Below, piece by piece: positions 39,851-48,359 of a stretch of DNA of 64,000 nucleotides (position 1 is its first letter; each line of letters opens with the position of its first letter). The position numbers were made by a program, and so were the translations under genes. The stretch is taken from positions 62,001-126,000 of the forward strand of contig NZ_JACEHE010000008.1 of NCBI RefSeq assembly GCF_013778455.1, read 5' to 3'. The notes beneath the pieces are model-generated. The model had not been told where the DNA came from, did not search any database, and saw nothing but the letters and a program-made list of their open reading frames with translations. The stretch comes from Streptomyces himalayensis subsp. himalayensis (lineage in GTDB: Bacteria > Actinomycetota > Actinomycetes > Streptomycetales > Streptomycetaceae).

Positions 39851-40727
39851 CAAAGATCACCGTACGGTGCCCGTTCAGCAGAATCCGGTGCTCCGCATGC
39901 CACTTGACGGCCCGCGCCAGCGCCTGGCACTCCACATCGCGCCCGATCGCCACCAGCTGCTCGGGCGTCACCCCGTGCCCGACCCGCTCGACCTCCTGCT
40001 CGATGATCGGCCCCTCGTCGAGGTCGGCCGTCACATAGTGCGCGGTCGCACCAATCAGCTTCACACCGCGCGCATGCGCCTGGTGGTACGGCTTCGCGCC
40101 CTTGAAGCTCGGCAGGAACGAGTGGTGGATGTTGATGATCCGGCCGCTCAGCTGCTTGCACAGGTCGTCGGAGAGCACCTGCATGTAGCGGGCCAGCACC
40201 ACCAGCTCGACGTTCTCCGCGCGGACCAGCTCGAGAAGCTGCGCCTCCGCCTGCGCCTTGGTGTCCCGTGTGACCGGAATGTGGTGGAACGGAATGTCGT
40301 ACGACGCCACCAGCTCGGCGAAGTCCGAGTGATTGGACACGACCGCCGCGATGTCCACGGGCAACGCGCCGATACGGGCGCGGAAGAGCAGGTCGTTCAG
40401 GCAGTGGCCGAACTTCGACACCATCAGGACGATGCGCATCTTCTGCTCGGCCCGGTGCATCTGCCAGTCCATCTGGAAGGAGTCACCGACCGCGGCGAAG
40501 CTGGCCCGCAGCTTGTCGACGGTCACCGAGGGCTCCGCCGAGAAGTGGACCCGCATGAAGAACAGTCCCGTGTCGTGGTCGCCGAACTGCTGGCTGTCCT
40601 CGATGTTGCAGCCGGTCATGAAGAGATAGCTCGACACGGCGTGCACGATGCCCTTCTTGTCCGGGCAGGAGAGGGTAAGGACGTACTGCTCAGGGGACAC
40701 GGAAGACCCAGCCGGCTGCTCACTCAT
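39846..40727 (-). CDS. purU: formyltetrahydrofolate deformylase
   Basis: This 293-residue PurU hydrolyses 10-formyl-THF to THF and formate and so feeds the C1 pool. An N-terminal ACT-type domain covers YVLTLSCPDKKGIVHAVSSYLF to about 90. The formyltransferase-like catalytic domain has the conserved N-H-D set: IINIHHSFLPSF (N and H) and TADLDEGPI (D), with HCLNDLLFR before it. Length and layout match the family exactly. The ATG at 40727 starts the conserved protein, and the open frame upstream to 40805 has no ribosome site. The stop sits at the head of a 5-base repeat array. Confidence 0.95.
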   Translation of the reverse strand: MSEQPAGSSVSPEQYVLTLSCPDKKGIVHAVSSYLFMTGCNIEDSQQFGDHDTGLFFMRVHFSAEPSVTVDKLRASFAAVGDSFQMDWQMHRAEQKMRIVLMVSKFGHCLNDLLFRARIGALPVDIAAVVSNHSDFAELVASYDIPFHHIPVTRDTKAQAEAQLLELVRAENVELVVLARYMQVLSDDLCKQLSGRIINIHHSFLPSFKGAKPYHQAHARGVKLIGATAHYVTADLDEGPIIEQEVERVGHGVTPEQLVAIGRDVECQALARAVKWHAEHRILLNGHRTVIFA

Positions 40728-40883
40728 GCGGTCAGGGTCCCACAGCAGCCCCGGCCGCGGGCAAACCCACTGCCCCAGCGTCTCAAGGGCCGGGAGACAC
40801 CTCACGCGCCGGAACGGAACGTCACGGCTCCGCCACGAGTCGCAACGACCCGCCGGCCGACGCCAGACCGGCCCCCGCCGCCC

Positions 40884-41384
40884 TCAGGCCGACCGGGTGA
40901 GGATCCGCAGCACCTCGAGCGTCCGCGGCGGCGCGTCCGGGTCCTCCCCGTCGCTCATCGCGAGCCGCACATGTGCGTCCCTCGCGGCGCGCACCGCCTC
41001 GGGCCACCCGTGGTGGTCGAGATACGCGGACACCGGGGCGTCCGGCCCCACCTGGTGCATGATCCGCAGCACGCGCAGCACCGCGGTGTCCACGAGGGCC
41101 GCCTCCTGCGAGTCGCGGAAGATCGTCCCCACGTACTTCTCGGCGGACCAGTTGTCGAGCCAGGTGTCCTCGACGAGGCGGTACACGGCGTCGGTGACGT
41201 CCCCGTACCCCTCGACGCCGGCCAGCCAGACGTCCCGCTGGAATCCGGGATCGGAGAGCATATGGAGCGCCGAGCGCACATTGCTGCGCCAGCGCCACCA
41301 CGGCATGTCGTTCACAGGCATGCCGCCCATGGTGGTGTAGTGGCGGCCGCGACGGGAAGACTTCTCCGAACCTTGCACGGTCAT
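40884..41384 (-). CDS. conserved actinobacterial protein of unknown function
   Basis: I do not assign a function to this 166-residue protein. It has a well-conserved-looking body beginning VNDMPWWRWRSNVRSALHMLSDPGFQRDVWLAGVEG, with no transmembrane or signal sequence. It resembles the streptomycete family I recall as SCO4402-like, encoded next to purU, which fits the purU gene just downstream. The ATG at 41384 follows GAGGAA by 10 bases. An ATG at 41321 starting at the conserved part is possible. Confidence 0.65.
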   Translation of the reverse strand: MTVQGSEKSSRRGRHYTTMGGMPVNDMPWWRWRSNVRSALHMLSDPGFQRDVWLAGVEGYGDVTDAVYRLVEDTWLDNWSAEKYVGTIFRDSQEAALVDTAVLRVLRIMHQVGPDAPVSAYLDHHGWPEAVRAARDAHVRLAMSDGEDPDAPPRTLEVLRILTRSA

Positions 41385-41501
41385 CGATCGTACGTTCCTC
41401 ATTCGGCCGACCGATTTGACCCCCGTAATTCATCCAGGCGTCACCATGTGTTGACCCAAGATCACGCCGGGGTTAGAGATGCGGCGGAATCGTGCGTGTC
41501 C

Positions 41502-42794
41502 ATGACCGGCAGGCGACGCATGAGCACCACCCACCCCGCTCCTCCCCGCCCGGCCAAAGCGGTCCTGCTCGCTGCAGGAGCCGTGACGGCCTGCGCGTCC
41601 GTCCTCGCCGCATGCGGCGTGCTCCCTGGGGCCACGGGGGGCTCCAGGGAGACAGTCACCGTGATGACGATGGCGCCCGAGAAGACCGAGGCGACCAACA
41701 AGCCCGGAATGCCCGCCATGGCGCAGGCGTATGCGCGCTGGGTCAATGCCAACGGTGGCCTCGGAGGCCGCCAGCTGAAGGTCATCACCTGCAACGACCA
41801 CAACGACACCGTGGGCGCCGGCGAGTGCGCGCAGCGCGCGGTCGACGAGCAGGTCGTCGCGGTCGTCGGCTCCTACAGCCAGTACGGCCGGTCCTTCCTC
41901 GCCCCGCTGGAGGGCGCCGGCATCCCCTACATCGGCGGCTACGGCGTCACCGACGAGGAATTCACCAGCCCGCTGTCGTATCCCGTGAACGGCGGCCAGC
42001 CCGCGCTCATGGCGGGCCTCGGCCGCCAGCTCGCCAAGACGTGCTCCCGCGTCTCACTCGTACGTCCCGACACGATCGCAGGCGACGAACTGCCGGACCT
42101 GTTCAACGCCGGCCTCGCCGCGGGCGGCCGCGGCGAGTCCCTCGACATACGAGCCGTCGAGGACGCCACCGACTACACGCCGCAGGCGCGCAGGGCCCTC
42201 GAGCGGGCGAGTGCGGATCCCGCCACCAAGGGCTGCGTGACGGCCGCGCTCGGCGACCGCACGGACACCTTCTTCGACTCGTTCCGGCGCACCCGCGACG
42301 AGTATCCCGCGGTCAGGATCGCCTCGGTGCTCGGCTCCGTGGACCAGTCCCTCGTCGACCGTACGGGCGGCAGGTCCGGTGTGTACGAAGGGGCTTCCGT
42401 CACGGGCTGGTACCCCGTGTCGAGCGACCGCCGCTGGGACACCATGCGCAAGGTCATCAACGAGCACGCGTTCGGCGACAACCGGATCGATCCCACGGAC
42501 GCGGGCGTGCAGACCACCTGGATCGCCTACACGGTGCTCAAGAAGGCCGTCGAGTCGCTCGGGGACGGCGAGGTGACGGCCCAGAGCCTCCGGGACGAAC
42601 TCGACGACGGCCTCAAGGTGACCACCGGAGGCCTCACCCCGAAGCTGAGCTGGCGCTTCGAGGACATGATCGCGGCCCGCGACTTCCCGCGTCTGGTCAA
42701 CGCGTACGTCACATTCCAGAAGGTCCGCGACGGACGCGTGGTCTCGGAGCAGCGCGGCTTCGTCGACATGAGGAAGACGCTGGAGAACGAGTGA
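41502..42794 (+). CDS. ABC-type solute-binding lipoprotein (branched-chain amino acid type)
   Basis: This 430-residue extracytoplasmic substrate-binding protein has a lipoprotein signal peptide (hydrophobic AKAVLLAAGAVTACASVLAACG, with the lipobox LAAC) and then the periplasmic-binding-protein type I fold of Leu/Ile/Val receptors (AQAYARWVNANGGLGGRQLKVITCND, AVVGSYSQYGRSFLAPLEGAGIPYIGGYGVTDE). No permease or ATPase of that family is adjacent, so it is an orphan receptor. The next ABC genes are an unrelated exporter in the opposite direction. I took the ATG at 41502. A second ATG at 41520 is nearly as good. Confidence 0.85.
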   Translation: MTGRRRMSTTHPAPPRPAKAVLLAAGAVTACASVLAACGVLPGATGGSRETVTVMTMAPEKTEATNKPGMPAMAQAYARWVNANGGLGGRQLKVITCNDHNDTVGAGECAQRAVDEQVVAVVGSYSQYGRSFLAPLEGAGIPYIGGYGVTDEEFTSPLSYPVNGGQPALMAGLGRQLAKTCSRVSLVRPDTIAGDELPDLFNAGLAAGGRGESLDIRAVEDATDYTPQARRALERASADPATKGCVTAALGDRTDTFFDSFRRTRDEYPAVRIASVLGSVDQSLVDRTGGRSGVYEGASVTGWYPVSSDRRWDTMRKVINEHAFGDNRIDPTDAGVQTTWIAYTVLKKAVESLGDGEVTAQSLRDELDDGLKVTTGGLTPKLSWRFEDMIAARDFPRLVNAYVTFQKVRDGRVVSEQRGFVDMRKTLENE

Positions 42795-42840
42795 CGCGCG
42801 GGGCCGGGCCTCACTCTTTCCGACCGCTGATGACCCCCTG

Positions 42841-42948
42841 CCGACCGCTCAGCCCCTGCCGACCACTCGCCCCTTGCCGAGCCCTCATCCCTTGCTGACC
42901 GCTCACCCCTTGCCGACGGCTCAGCCCCTGCCGACCACTCACCCCTTG
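42841..42948. repeat. 18-bp minisatellite, six exact-length copies, made of the exporter permease gene's 3' end
   Basis: Units start at 42841, 42859, 42877, 42895, 42913 and 42931. On the minus strand the array begins at the last codons of the permease gene and each in-frame unit reads V(S/G)(K/R)G followed by a stop codon in most copies. The gene's stop codon has thus been copied several times. Confidence 0.88.
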
Positions 42949-44594
42949 CTGACCGCCGCCAGGATCTCCGGCAGCCGGCCCGCCGTACGGGGTGCGGCCA
43001 GGCGCAGCCCCAGAGCCGTGATCCCCGCGCCGTACGCCGTGCCGAGGGGCAGCAGCAGCCAGGTCCAGGCGTCCGCGTCCGCGACGTGCAGCCAGATGGT
43101 GAGGGCGAGGACCGGGGCGCACAGCAGGGCGGCCGCGACCATGCCGCCGAAGATCGAGATCCAGGCGAGGCCGGTCTGTCCGGGGGCCACGTTCTTGTAG
43201 CCCTCCTGCGGGATGGAGTAGGGGAAGCGGGCCGAGGACCAGGCGCCGGTGGCGAGCATGGCGCCGAGGAGGGCGAAGGACAGGCCCAGGACTTCGGGGA
43301 GCGCGGACCAGTCACCGAGCATGGCGGTGGTCACGACGGTCACCAGGGTCGCGTACGGAAGGGTTATCACCAGCAGGGCCAGCGCGCGGCCACGCAGTTC
43401 CACGTATGCGTCACGGGGCGACGAGATCGTCATCGCGACCATCCAGAAGGCCGAGGTGTCCTGGCCGAACTGGTTGTACATCTGGATGCCGAGCATCCCG
43501 GCGGCGAAGCAGGCGAAGTAGACGGAGCCGGTGCCCTGGAGGGCGTTGAAGAGCGGGACGATCAGACCGATGGCCAGTGAGGTGACCCAGGCCGCCTTGG
43601 TCTTGGGGTCGCGCCATACGTAGCGCAGGCTGCGTTCCATGACCGTGGCGGTGCGGCTGGGGGCACCGCCGCGGGCGTCGGCTCGGAGGAAGGGCAGGAG
43701 GCGGGCCGGGCGCGTCGAGTCGCGCGTCCCGTCGGGGGTCGGACCGGCGGCGCCGAGCGTCGAGCCGTCGGGGGAGGTCATCAGGCGGGTCAGATTGCGC
43801 TGCCAGGAGCGGAGCAGCGCGGCCAGCACGGCTCCGGTCAGGGCGAGTTGGGCGATTGCGGTGGCGTACGCCCCGTCGCCGACGGAGTCGACCGCGTCGA
43901 GGGCCGCTGCGGGCGGGATCCAGCGCAGTACGTCGGCGACGGGTTCGAGCGCGGCGAGGCCACCGGAGGAACCGAGTTTCTGGAGGCCGAAGTTGACGGC
44001 CTGGGCGCCCAAGGCGATGACGAGGCCGCTGAGTACGGCCAGGTCGCGGCCTTTGCGGCTGGTCAGCAGCCGTACGTTGGCGGCGGCGACGGCACGCGCC
44101 AGAGCGACGCAGACGAGGAGCGTGAGGGCGATCGCCAGGATGCCCACCGCGAAGGCGGCGGCACCCTGCGCGATCGCGATCACCGCGCCCACCGCGAGAC
44201 AGAGGGTGAACAGCGGTCCGATGCCCACGAGAGAGGCGGCCAGCAGGGCCCGTACGAGAGGCTCGGGGCGCAGCGGGATCATCACCAGGCGTGTGGGGTC
44301 GAGGGTTTCGTCGCCGCCGGGGAAGAACAGCGGCATCACGGCCCAGCCGAGCGCGAGCACGGCGACGAGCAGAACGCCGACGGCCGTGGCGTGCGGGTTG
44401 CCCCGCAGTGCGATGAGGCCGATCAGCTGGAGTGCGGCGACGAGCAGGGCGACGACGATGGACGTGATGTAAGCGGCTCTGCGTCGAGTGGACTGCCGGA
44501 GTCCGTTGCGCAGCAGGGACACCTTCAGCCGCACGACGACGGAGGTGAGGGACCCCGCTGTGGCGCCGCCGGATGCGGTCGTGGTGGTGCTCAT
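42939..44594 (-). CDS. ABC exporter permease subunit
   Basis: This 551-residue permease has about twelve membrane helices in two groups, beginning with RRRAAYITSIVVALLVAALQLIGLIAL and continuing through GLIVPLFNALQGTGSVYFACFAAGMLGIQMY and the final TYGAGITALGLRLAAP. Such pairs with one ATPase often export small hydrophobic or antimicrobial compounds. The ATG overlaps the upstream ATPase stop by four bases. Its last codons (VSKG-stop) are the start of the 18-bp repeat, so the C-terminus is set by that array. Confidence 0.85.
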   Translation of the reverse strand: MSTTTTASGGATAGSLTSVVVRLKVSLLRNGLRQSTRRRAAYITSIVVALLVAALQLIGLIALRGNPHATAVGVLLVAVLALGWAVMPLFFPGGDETLDPTRLVMIPLRPEPLVRALLAASLVGIGPLFTLCLAVGAVIAIAQGAAAFAVGILAIALTLLVCVALARAVAAANVRLLTSRKGRDLAVLSGLVIALGAQAVNFGLQKLGSSGGLAALEPVADVLRWIPPAAALDAVDSVGDGAYATAIAQLALTGAVLAALLRSWQRNLTRLMTSPDGSTLGAAGPTPDGTRDSTRPARLLPFLRADARGGAPSRTATVMERSLRYVWRDPKTKAAWVTSLAIGLIVPLFNALQGTGSVYFACFAAGMLGIQMYNQFGQDTSAFWMVAMTISSPRDAYVELRGRALALLVITLPYATLVTVVTTAMLGDWSALPEVLGLSFALLGAMLATGAWSSARFPYSIPQEGYKNVAPGQTGLAWISIFGGMVAAALLCAPVLALTIWLHVADADAWTWLLLPLGTAYGAGITALGLRLAAPRTAGRLPEILAAVSKG

Positions 44595-45379
44595 CGGGCG
44601 CCGCCGCCGAGCCAGTCGAGGTCGGATCCGGCGGTGCGGGCGCCGGCGCCGACGAGTTCGAGGAAGGCCTCCTGGAGGGAGGACGCCTTGCCGCGCACTT
44701 CGTCGAGGGGGCCGTGGGCGCGGATACGGCCGGCGGCCATGACGGCGACCCAGTCGCACAGCGACTCGACGAGCTCCATGACGTGGGAGGAGAAGACGAC
44801 GGTCGCACCGGAGGCCGTGTAGCGCTCCAGGACTCCGCGGATCGTCTGGGCGGACACGGGGTCGACGCCCTCGAACGGTTCGTCGAGGAAGAGCACTTCG
44901 GGGTTGTGGAGCAGAGCGGCGGCCAGCCCGATCTTCTTGCGCATGCCGGTCGAGTAGTCGACGACGAGCTTGTTCCGGGCGCCCGCGAGGTCGAGTACGT
45001 CGAGGAGCTGGGCGGCACGCTTGTCGACCTCGGCGCCGGGCAGACCGCGCAATCTTCCGGTATAGGAGAGGAGTTCATGTCCGGAGAGCCGCTCGAAGAG
45101 CCGCAGCCCCTCGGGCAGCACGCCGATGCGGGCCTTCACCTGGGCGGGGTCGCGCCATACGTCGTGTCCGACGACCTCGACGGTGCCATGGTCGGGGCGG
45201 AGCAGGCCGGTCACCATGGACAGAGTGGTGGTCTTTCCCGCGCCGTTGGGTCCGACGAGACCGATGAAGCGGCCCGCGGGCAGCTCCAGGTCGATTCCCG
45301 CGACCGCGATCTGCTCCCCGAACCGCTTCCACAACCCCTGCACGCGCACCGCCGGTACGCCCGCCGCTCCGTCAACCAC
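44591..45379 (-). CDS. ABC exporter ATP-binding subunit
   Basis: This 262-residue ATPase has Walker A GLVGPNGAGKTTT, signature YSTGMRKKIGLAAALL, Walker B VLFLDEPFEGVDP and the switch His in FSSHVMELVE. The Q-loop position reads IGVLPEGLRLF (Q replaced by P-E), as in many bacterial exporter ATPases. The GTG at 45379 was chosen for the GGGAGG 9 bases upstream, since the longer open frame to 45628 has no ribosome site and no family match. The operon with the permease is coupled by an ATGA overlap. Confidence 0.9.
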   Translation of the reverse strand: MVDGAAGVPAVRVQGLWKRFGEQIAVAGIDLELPAGRFIGLVGPNGAGKTTTLSMVTGLLRPDHGTVEVVGHDVWRDPAQVKARIGVLPEGLRLFERLSGHELLSYTGRLRGLPGAEVDKRAAQLLDVLDLAGARNKLVVDYSTGMRKKIGLAAALLHNPEVLFLDEPFEGVDPVSAQTIRGVLERYTASGATVVFSSHVMELVESLCDWVAVMAAGRIRAHGPLDEVRGKASSLQEAFLELVGAGARTAGSDLDWLGGGAR

Positions 45380-45509
45380 TCGCCGGCCTCCCGTCGTTCC
45401 CTGCGAGCACGATAAGGGTCGAGGCGGCGGTTCCGTTGCGGCAACGGTTCTTCGGCCCGGACCTCGGCTGAACCGAGACCCGAGCCGAGACCTCAGCCAG
45501 GCAGAGCCT

Positions 45510-46196
45510 TCAGCGCCTGGCCTCCCGCCCGCACGCGTACGCCACCGGCGAGATGATCTCCTCGGCGGCGGGCAGCCACCGATTGGAGGCGGTGGGACGG
45601 CAGGCCCACTGAACGGCCCCGCGCCCACCGACCCTTGTGGGCGGCGCCGCGACGTAGGAGCCCTCGCCGAGGACCACGAGGTCCAGCGAGAGGGGCGACC
45701 AGCCCAGCTTCCGTACGAGATCGGTCACCTTCGCCGCGCCGCCCGGCTGCACGAGGAAGTGCATCCGGCGGTCCGGGGTGCGGGTCACCGGGCCGAGCGT
45801 GAGCCCCATGCGCTCCATACGGGCCAGCGCCAGGAATCCGGCGGTCTCGGGCACGTCGATCACGTCGAACGAGCGCCCTGTCGGCAGCAGGATCGACGCC
45901 GTGGGCTGTTTCGACCACAGGCGGCGCGCGACCGTCGCGCTGCCCGTCGCCTGCGTGGGCCAGTCCTCGCGCGCGGGATGCGCGCCGGGCGCCTCGCACG
46001 CCGGGTCGCCGCAGGAGCACCGCTGGGTGCCCTCGACGGCCTCCAGCCAGGTGCCCGGGAACACGTCCCAGTGGCGCTCTTCCGCGTACTGCACGGCGGT
46101 GTCCAGCAGTGAGGTATCGCGTGGTGTGTCGCGGGCTGCTCCGCGCTGCTTCGGGATCTGCGCGGTTGACGTCACTCCGATGGTCATTTCATCCAC
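45510..46196 (-). CDS. bifunctional DNA primase/polymerase-domain protein
   Basis: This 228-residue prim-pol family protein has LLDTAVQYAEERHWDVFPG, a Cys pattern CSCGDPACEAPGAHPA, ILLPTGRSFDVIDVPE (acidic metal site region) and the ending SYVAAPPTRVGGRGAVQW. Such streptomycete proteins are encoded singly and act far from phage replication. They are often divergent from HTH-TPR regulators, as here (gene at 46474). The ATG at 46196 has an in-frame ATG at 46184 (three codons in) as an alternative. Confidence 0.82.
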   Translation of the reverse strand: MDEMTIGVTSTAQIPKQRGAARDTPRDTSLLDTAVQYAEERHWDVFPGTWLEAVEGTQRCSCGDPACEAPGAHPAREDWPTQATGSATVARRLWSKQPTASILLPTGRSFDVIDVPETAGFLALARMERMGLTLGPVTRTPDRRMHFLVQPGGAAKVTDLVRKLGWSPLSLDLVVLGEGSYVAAPPTRVGGRGAVQWACRPTASNRWLPAAEEIISPVAYACGREARR

Positions 46197-46473
46197 GACG
46201 GCCTCAACTCCGGCCGCCGGTAGGGGTTACGGCCGCCATGCCTCATGTGACGGCGCATCGTTCCTGCATCCGGGGCGCACGGGTGCACGTCCGGGGCGCG
46301 CATGAGGATCGGCACCAGGGGACGGGTAGGCAGGTGTGGGGTCCAACAGCACTTACCCCGGCATATCTCCCATATCCCGCATCTTCCCTTCATCAGTGGG
46401 GCATTGATCTTCGCGGACACGTCTCTTTCGGTGCACGGGCCGGTACAGGCCCTAGTCACAGGGGGTACACGCC

Positions 46474-47856
46474 ATGGCCGCAAGGCCTCTCGTCGCGCGG
46501 CAGCCGAACGAACGGCTGCAGGCGCTCATCCAGGAAGCCGGCTGCTCCAACGCGGGCCTGGCCCGCCGCGTCAACGTGTGCGGCGCGGAGCACGGGCTCG
46601 ATCTGCGGTACGACAAGACCTCGGTGGCCCGCTGGCTGCGCGGGCAGCAGCCGCGAGGACAGGCGCCCGCGATCATCGCGGAGGCACTCGGCCGCAAGCT
46701 CGGCCGGACCGTGACGATCGACGAGATCGGCATGGCGAACGGCAAGAACCTGGCGGCCGGGGTCGGCCTCCAGTTCTCGCCGTCCGTCCTCGGCGCCATT
46801 GAGCAGGTGTGCGAGCTGTACCGCAGCGACGTGGGGCGCCGGGACTTCCTGTCCGGCTCGTCCGTCGCCTCGTCCGCGCTCGTCGAGCCCAGCCGGGACT
46901 GGCTGATCTCGGCGCCGGACCCGCAGGTCGCGCGGTCGGCCGGACCGCGCGTCGGGCCGGCCGATGTGGACGCCGTGCGGTCGATGACCCAGGCGCTGGT
47001 GGATCTCGACCATCAGTACGGCAGCGGGCACGTACGGCCGGTCGTCGTCCACTACCTCAACAGCGTCGTCTCCGGGCTGCTGGCCGGTTCGTACCGCGAG
47101 GCGGTGGGGCGTGAACTCTTCGCAGCAGTCGCAAGGTTGACGGAGCTGGCCGGCTACATGGCGGTCGACACCGGCCAGCCGGGGCTCGCTCAGCGCTACT
47201 ACATCCAGGCGCTGCGGCTCGCCCAGGCGGCCGGCGACCGCGGCTACGGCGGGTACGTCCTGGCCGCGTCCATGAGCCACCTCGCGGCCCAGCTCGGCAA
47301 CCCGCGGGAGATCGCACAGCTTGCACGCGCCGCGCAGGAGGGTGCCCGCGGCCGGGTGACACCGCGCGCGCAGGCCATGTTCTACGCCGCTGAGGCACGC
47401 GGACACGCGCTGATGGGCGAAGCGCGGGCGGCGCAGGCCGTGATCGGGAAGGCGGTCTCTGCGATGGAGCAGGCCGACCCCGGCTCCGGCGACGACCCGG
47501 CGTGGATCGCGCACTTCGACGAGGCGTATCTCGCCGACGAACTGGCGCACTGCCACAGGGACCTGGGCCAGCCCGACGCCGCCGGGCGCCAGGCCGAGGA
47601 GTCGCTTGCCAGGCACCCGCAGTCACGGGTGCGGCGGCGCGCGATCGGGCTGGTGCTCCTTGCGACCGCGCAGGTGCAGAAACGCGAGGTGGAGCAGGCC
47701 TGCCATACGGGGCTGCAGGCGATCGAACTGCTGGGCAAGCTGCGGTCGAACCGGGGCGCGGAGTACCTGGAGGACCTCCAGGAGCGCCTGGCGCCGTACC
47801 GGGAGGAGTCGGTGGTGCGGGAGTTCGGGGCGCGGCTGGAACTGCAGGCTGCTTGA
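46474..47856 (+). CDS. HTH and TPR-repeat regulator (NsdA-like)
   Basis: This is a 460-residue transcriptional-regulator-type protein. The N-terminal 100 residues hold a helix-turn-helix (NERLQALIQEAGCSNAGLARRVNVCG to VARWLRGQQPRGQAPAIIAEALG), and the rest is made of TPR-like helices, for example YYIQALRLAQAAGDRGYGGYVLAASMSHLA and ELAHCHRDLGQPDAAGRQAEESLARH. NsdA and its relatives act in streptomycete development and antibiotic control. The exact member is not identified here. The ATG lies close behind GGGGG. No operator is recognised. It is divergent from the prim-pol gene. Confidence 0.8.
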   Translation: MAARPLVARQPNERLQALIQEAGCSNAGLARRVNVCGAEHGLDLRYDKTSVARWLRGQQPRGQAPAIIAEALGRKLGRTVTIDEIGMANGKNLAAGVGLQFSPSVLGAIEQVCELYRSDVGRRDFLSGSSVASSALVEPSRDWLISAPDPQVARSAGPRVGPADVDAVRSMTQALVDLDHQYGSGHVRPVVVHYLNSVVSGLLAGSYREAVGRELFAAVARLTELAGYMAVDTGQPGLAQRYYIQALRLAQAAGDRGYGGYVLAASMSHLAAQLGNPREIAQLARAAQEGARGRVTPRAQAMFYAAEARGHALMGEARAAQAVIGKAVSAMEQADPGSGDDPAWIAHFDEAYLADELAHCHRDLGQPDAAGRQAEESLARHPQSRVRRRAIGLVLLATAQVQKREVEQACHTGLQAIELLGKLRSNRGAEYLEDLQERLAPYREESVVREFGARLELQAA

Positions 47857-47890
47857 GCGGAGCGGTTCGAGGGGGCGCCCGTTGGGGGCG

Positions 47891-48139
47891 GTCGCGCCGC
47901 TGCGGGCTGAGCCACTGCGGGCCGTCGCGCGCTGCTGGCAGTCGTGCCACCGGGGGCAGTCGCGTCACTGCGGGGGGTCACGCCCACTGCAGGCCGTCGC
48001 GCCACTGCGGGAGTCGCGCCGCTAGGCGCAGTCGCGCCACTGCCAGCCGTCGCGCCACTGCGGGCCGTCGCGCCGCCGGGGGAAAGTCGCGCCACTGCGG
48101 GCCGTCGCGCCGCTGCAGGCAGTCGTGCCGCTGGGGCGG
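47891..48139. repeat. 18-bp degenerate minisatellite, about fourteen copies
   Basis: GTCGCGCCACTGCGGGCC-type units (18 bases, with some 15-, 17- and 19-base members) fill most of the 503-base gap after the regulator gene. The phase changes between copies, so no coding frame persists. It begins 35 bases behind the stop of the regulator gene. Confidence 0.8.
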
Positions 48140-48359
48140 CACGGGTGGGCGCAGCGGCACCCCGACGGCGCCTGGGCAGGCGGTCGGCCTGTGCCGCAGG
48201 CCCGGGCGCGGAGAGGGGTCTTAACAGCGCCAGGGCGGACGGTTTTGTTACTGCGGACGATGTGGCCGCAGTAACGCTCTGAGCTGCATGGCATCGCCGT
48301 GGGGCCACCCGGTAGCGTGAACCGACGATTCCGTAAGTCCCCCACTAGTAGGAGTCCCG

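Noticed and set aside
47944..48282. Open frame of 112 codons in the 18-base repeat region
   Set aside because: It is translation of a phase-shifting minisatellite with no ribosome site or family match.
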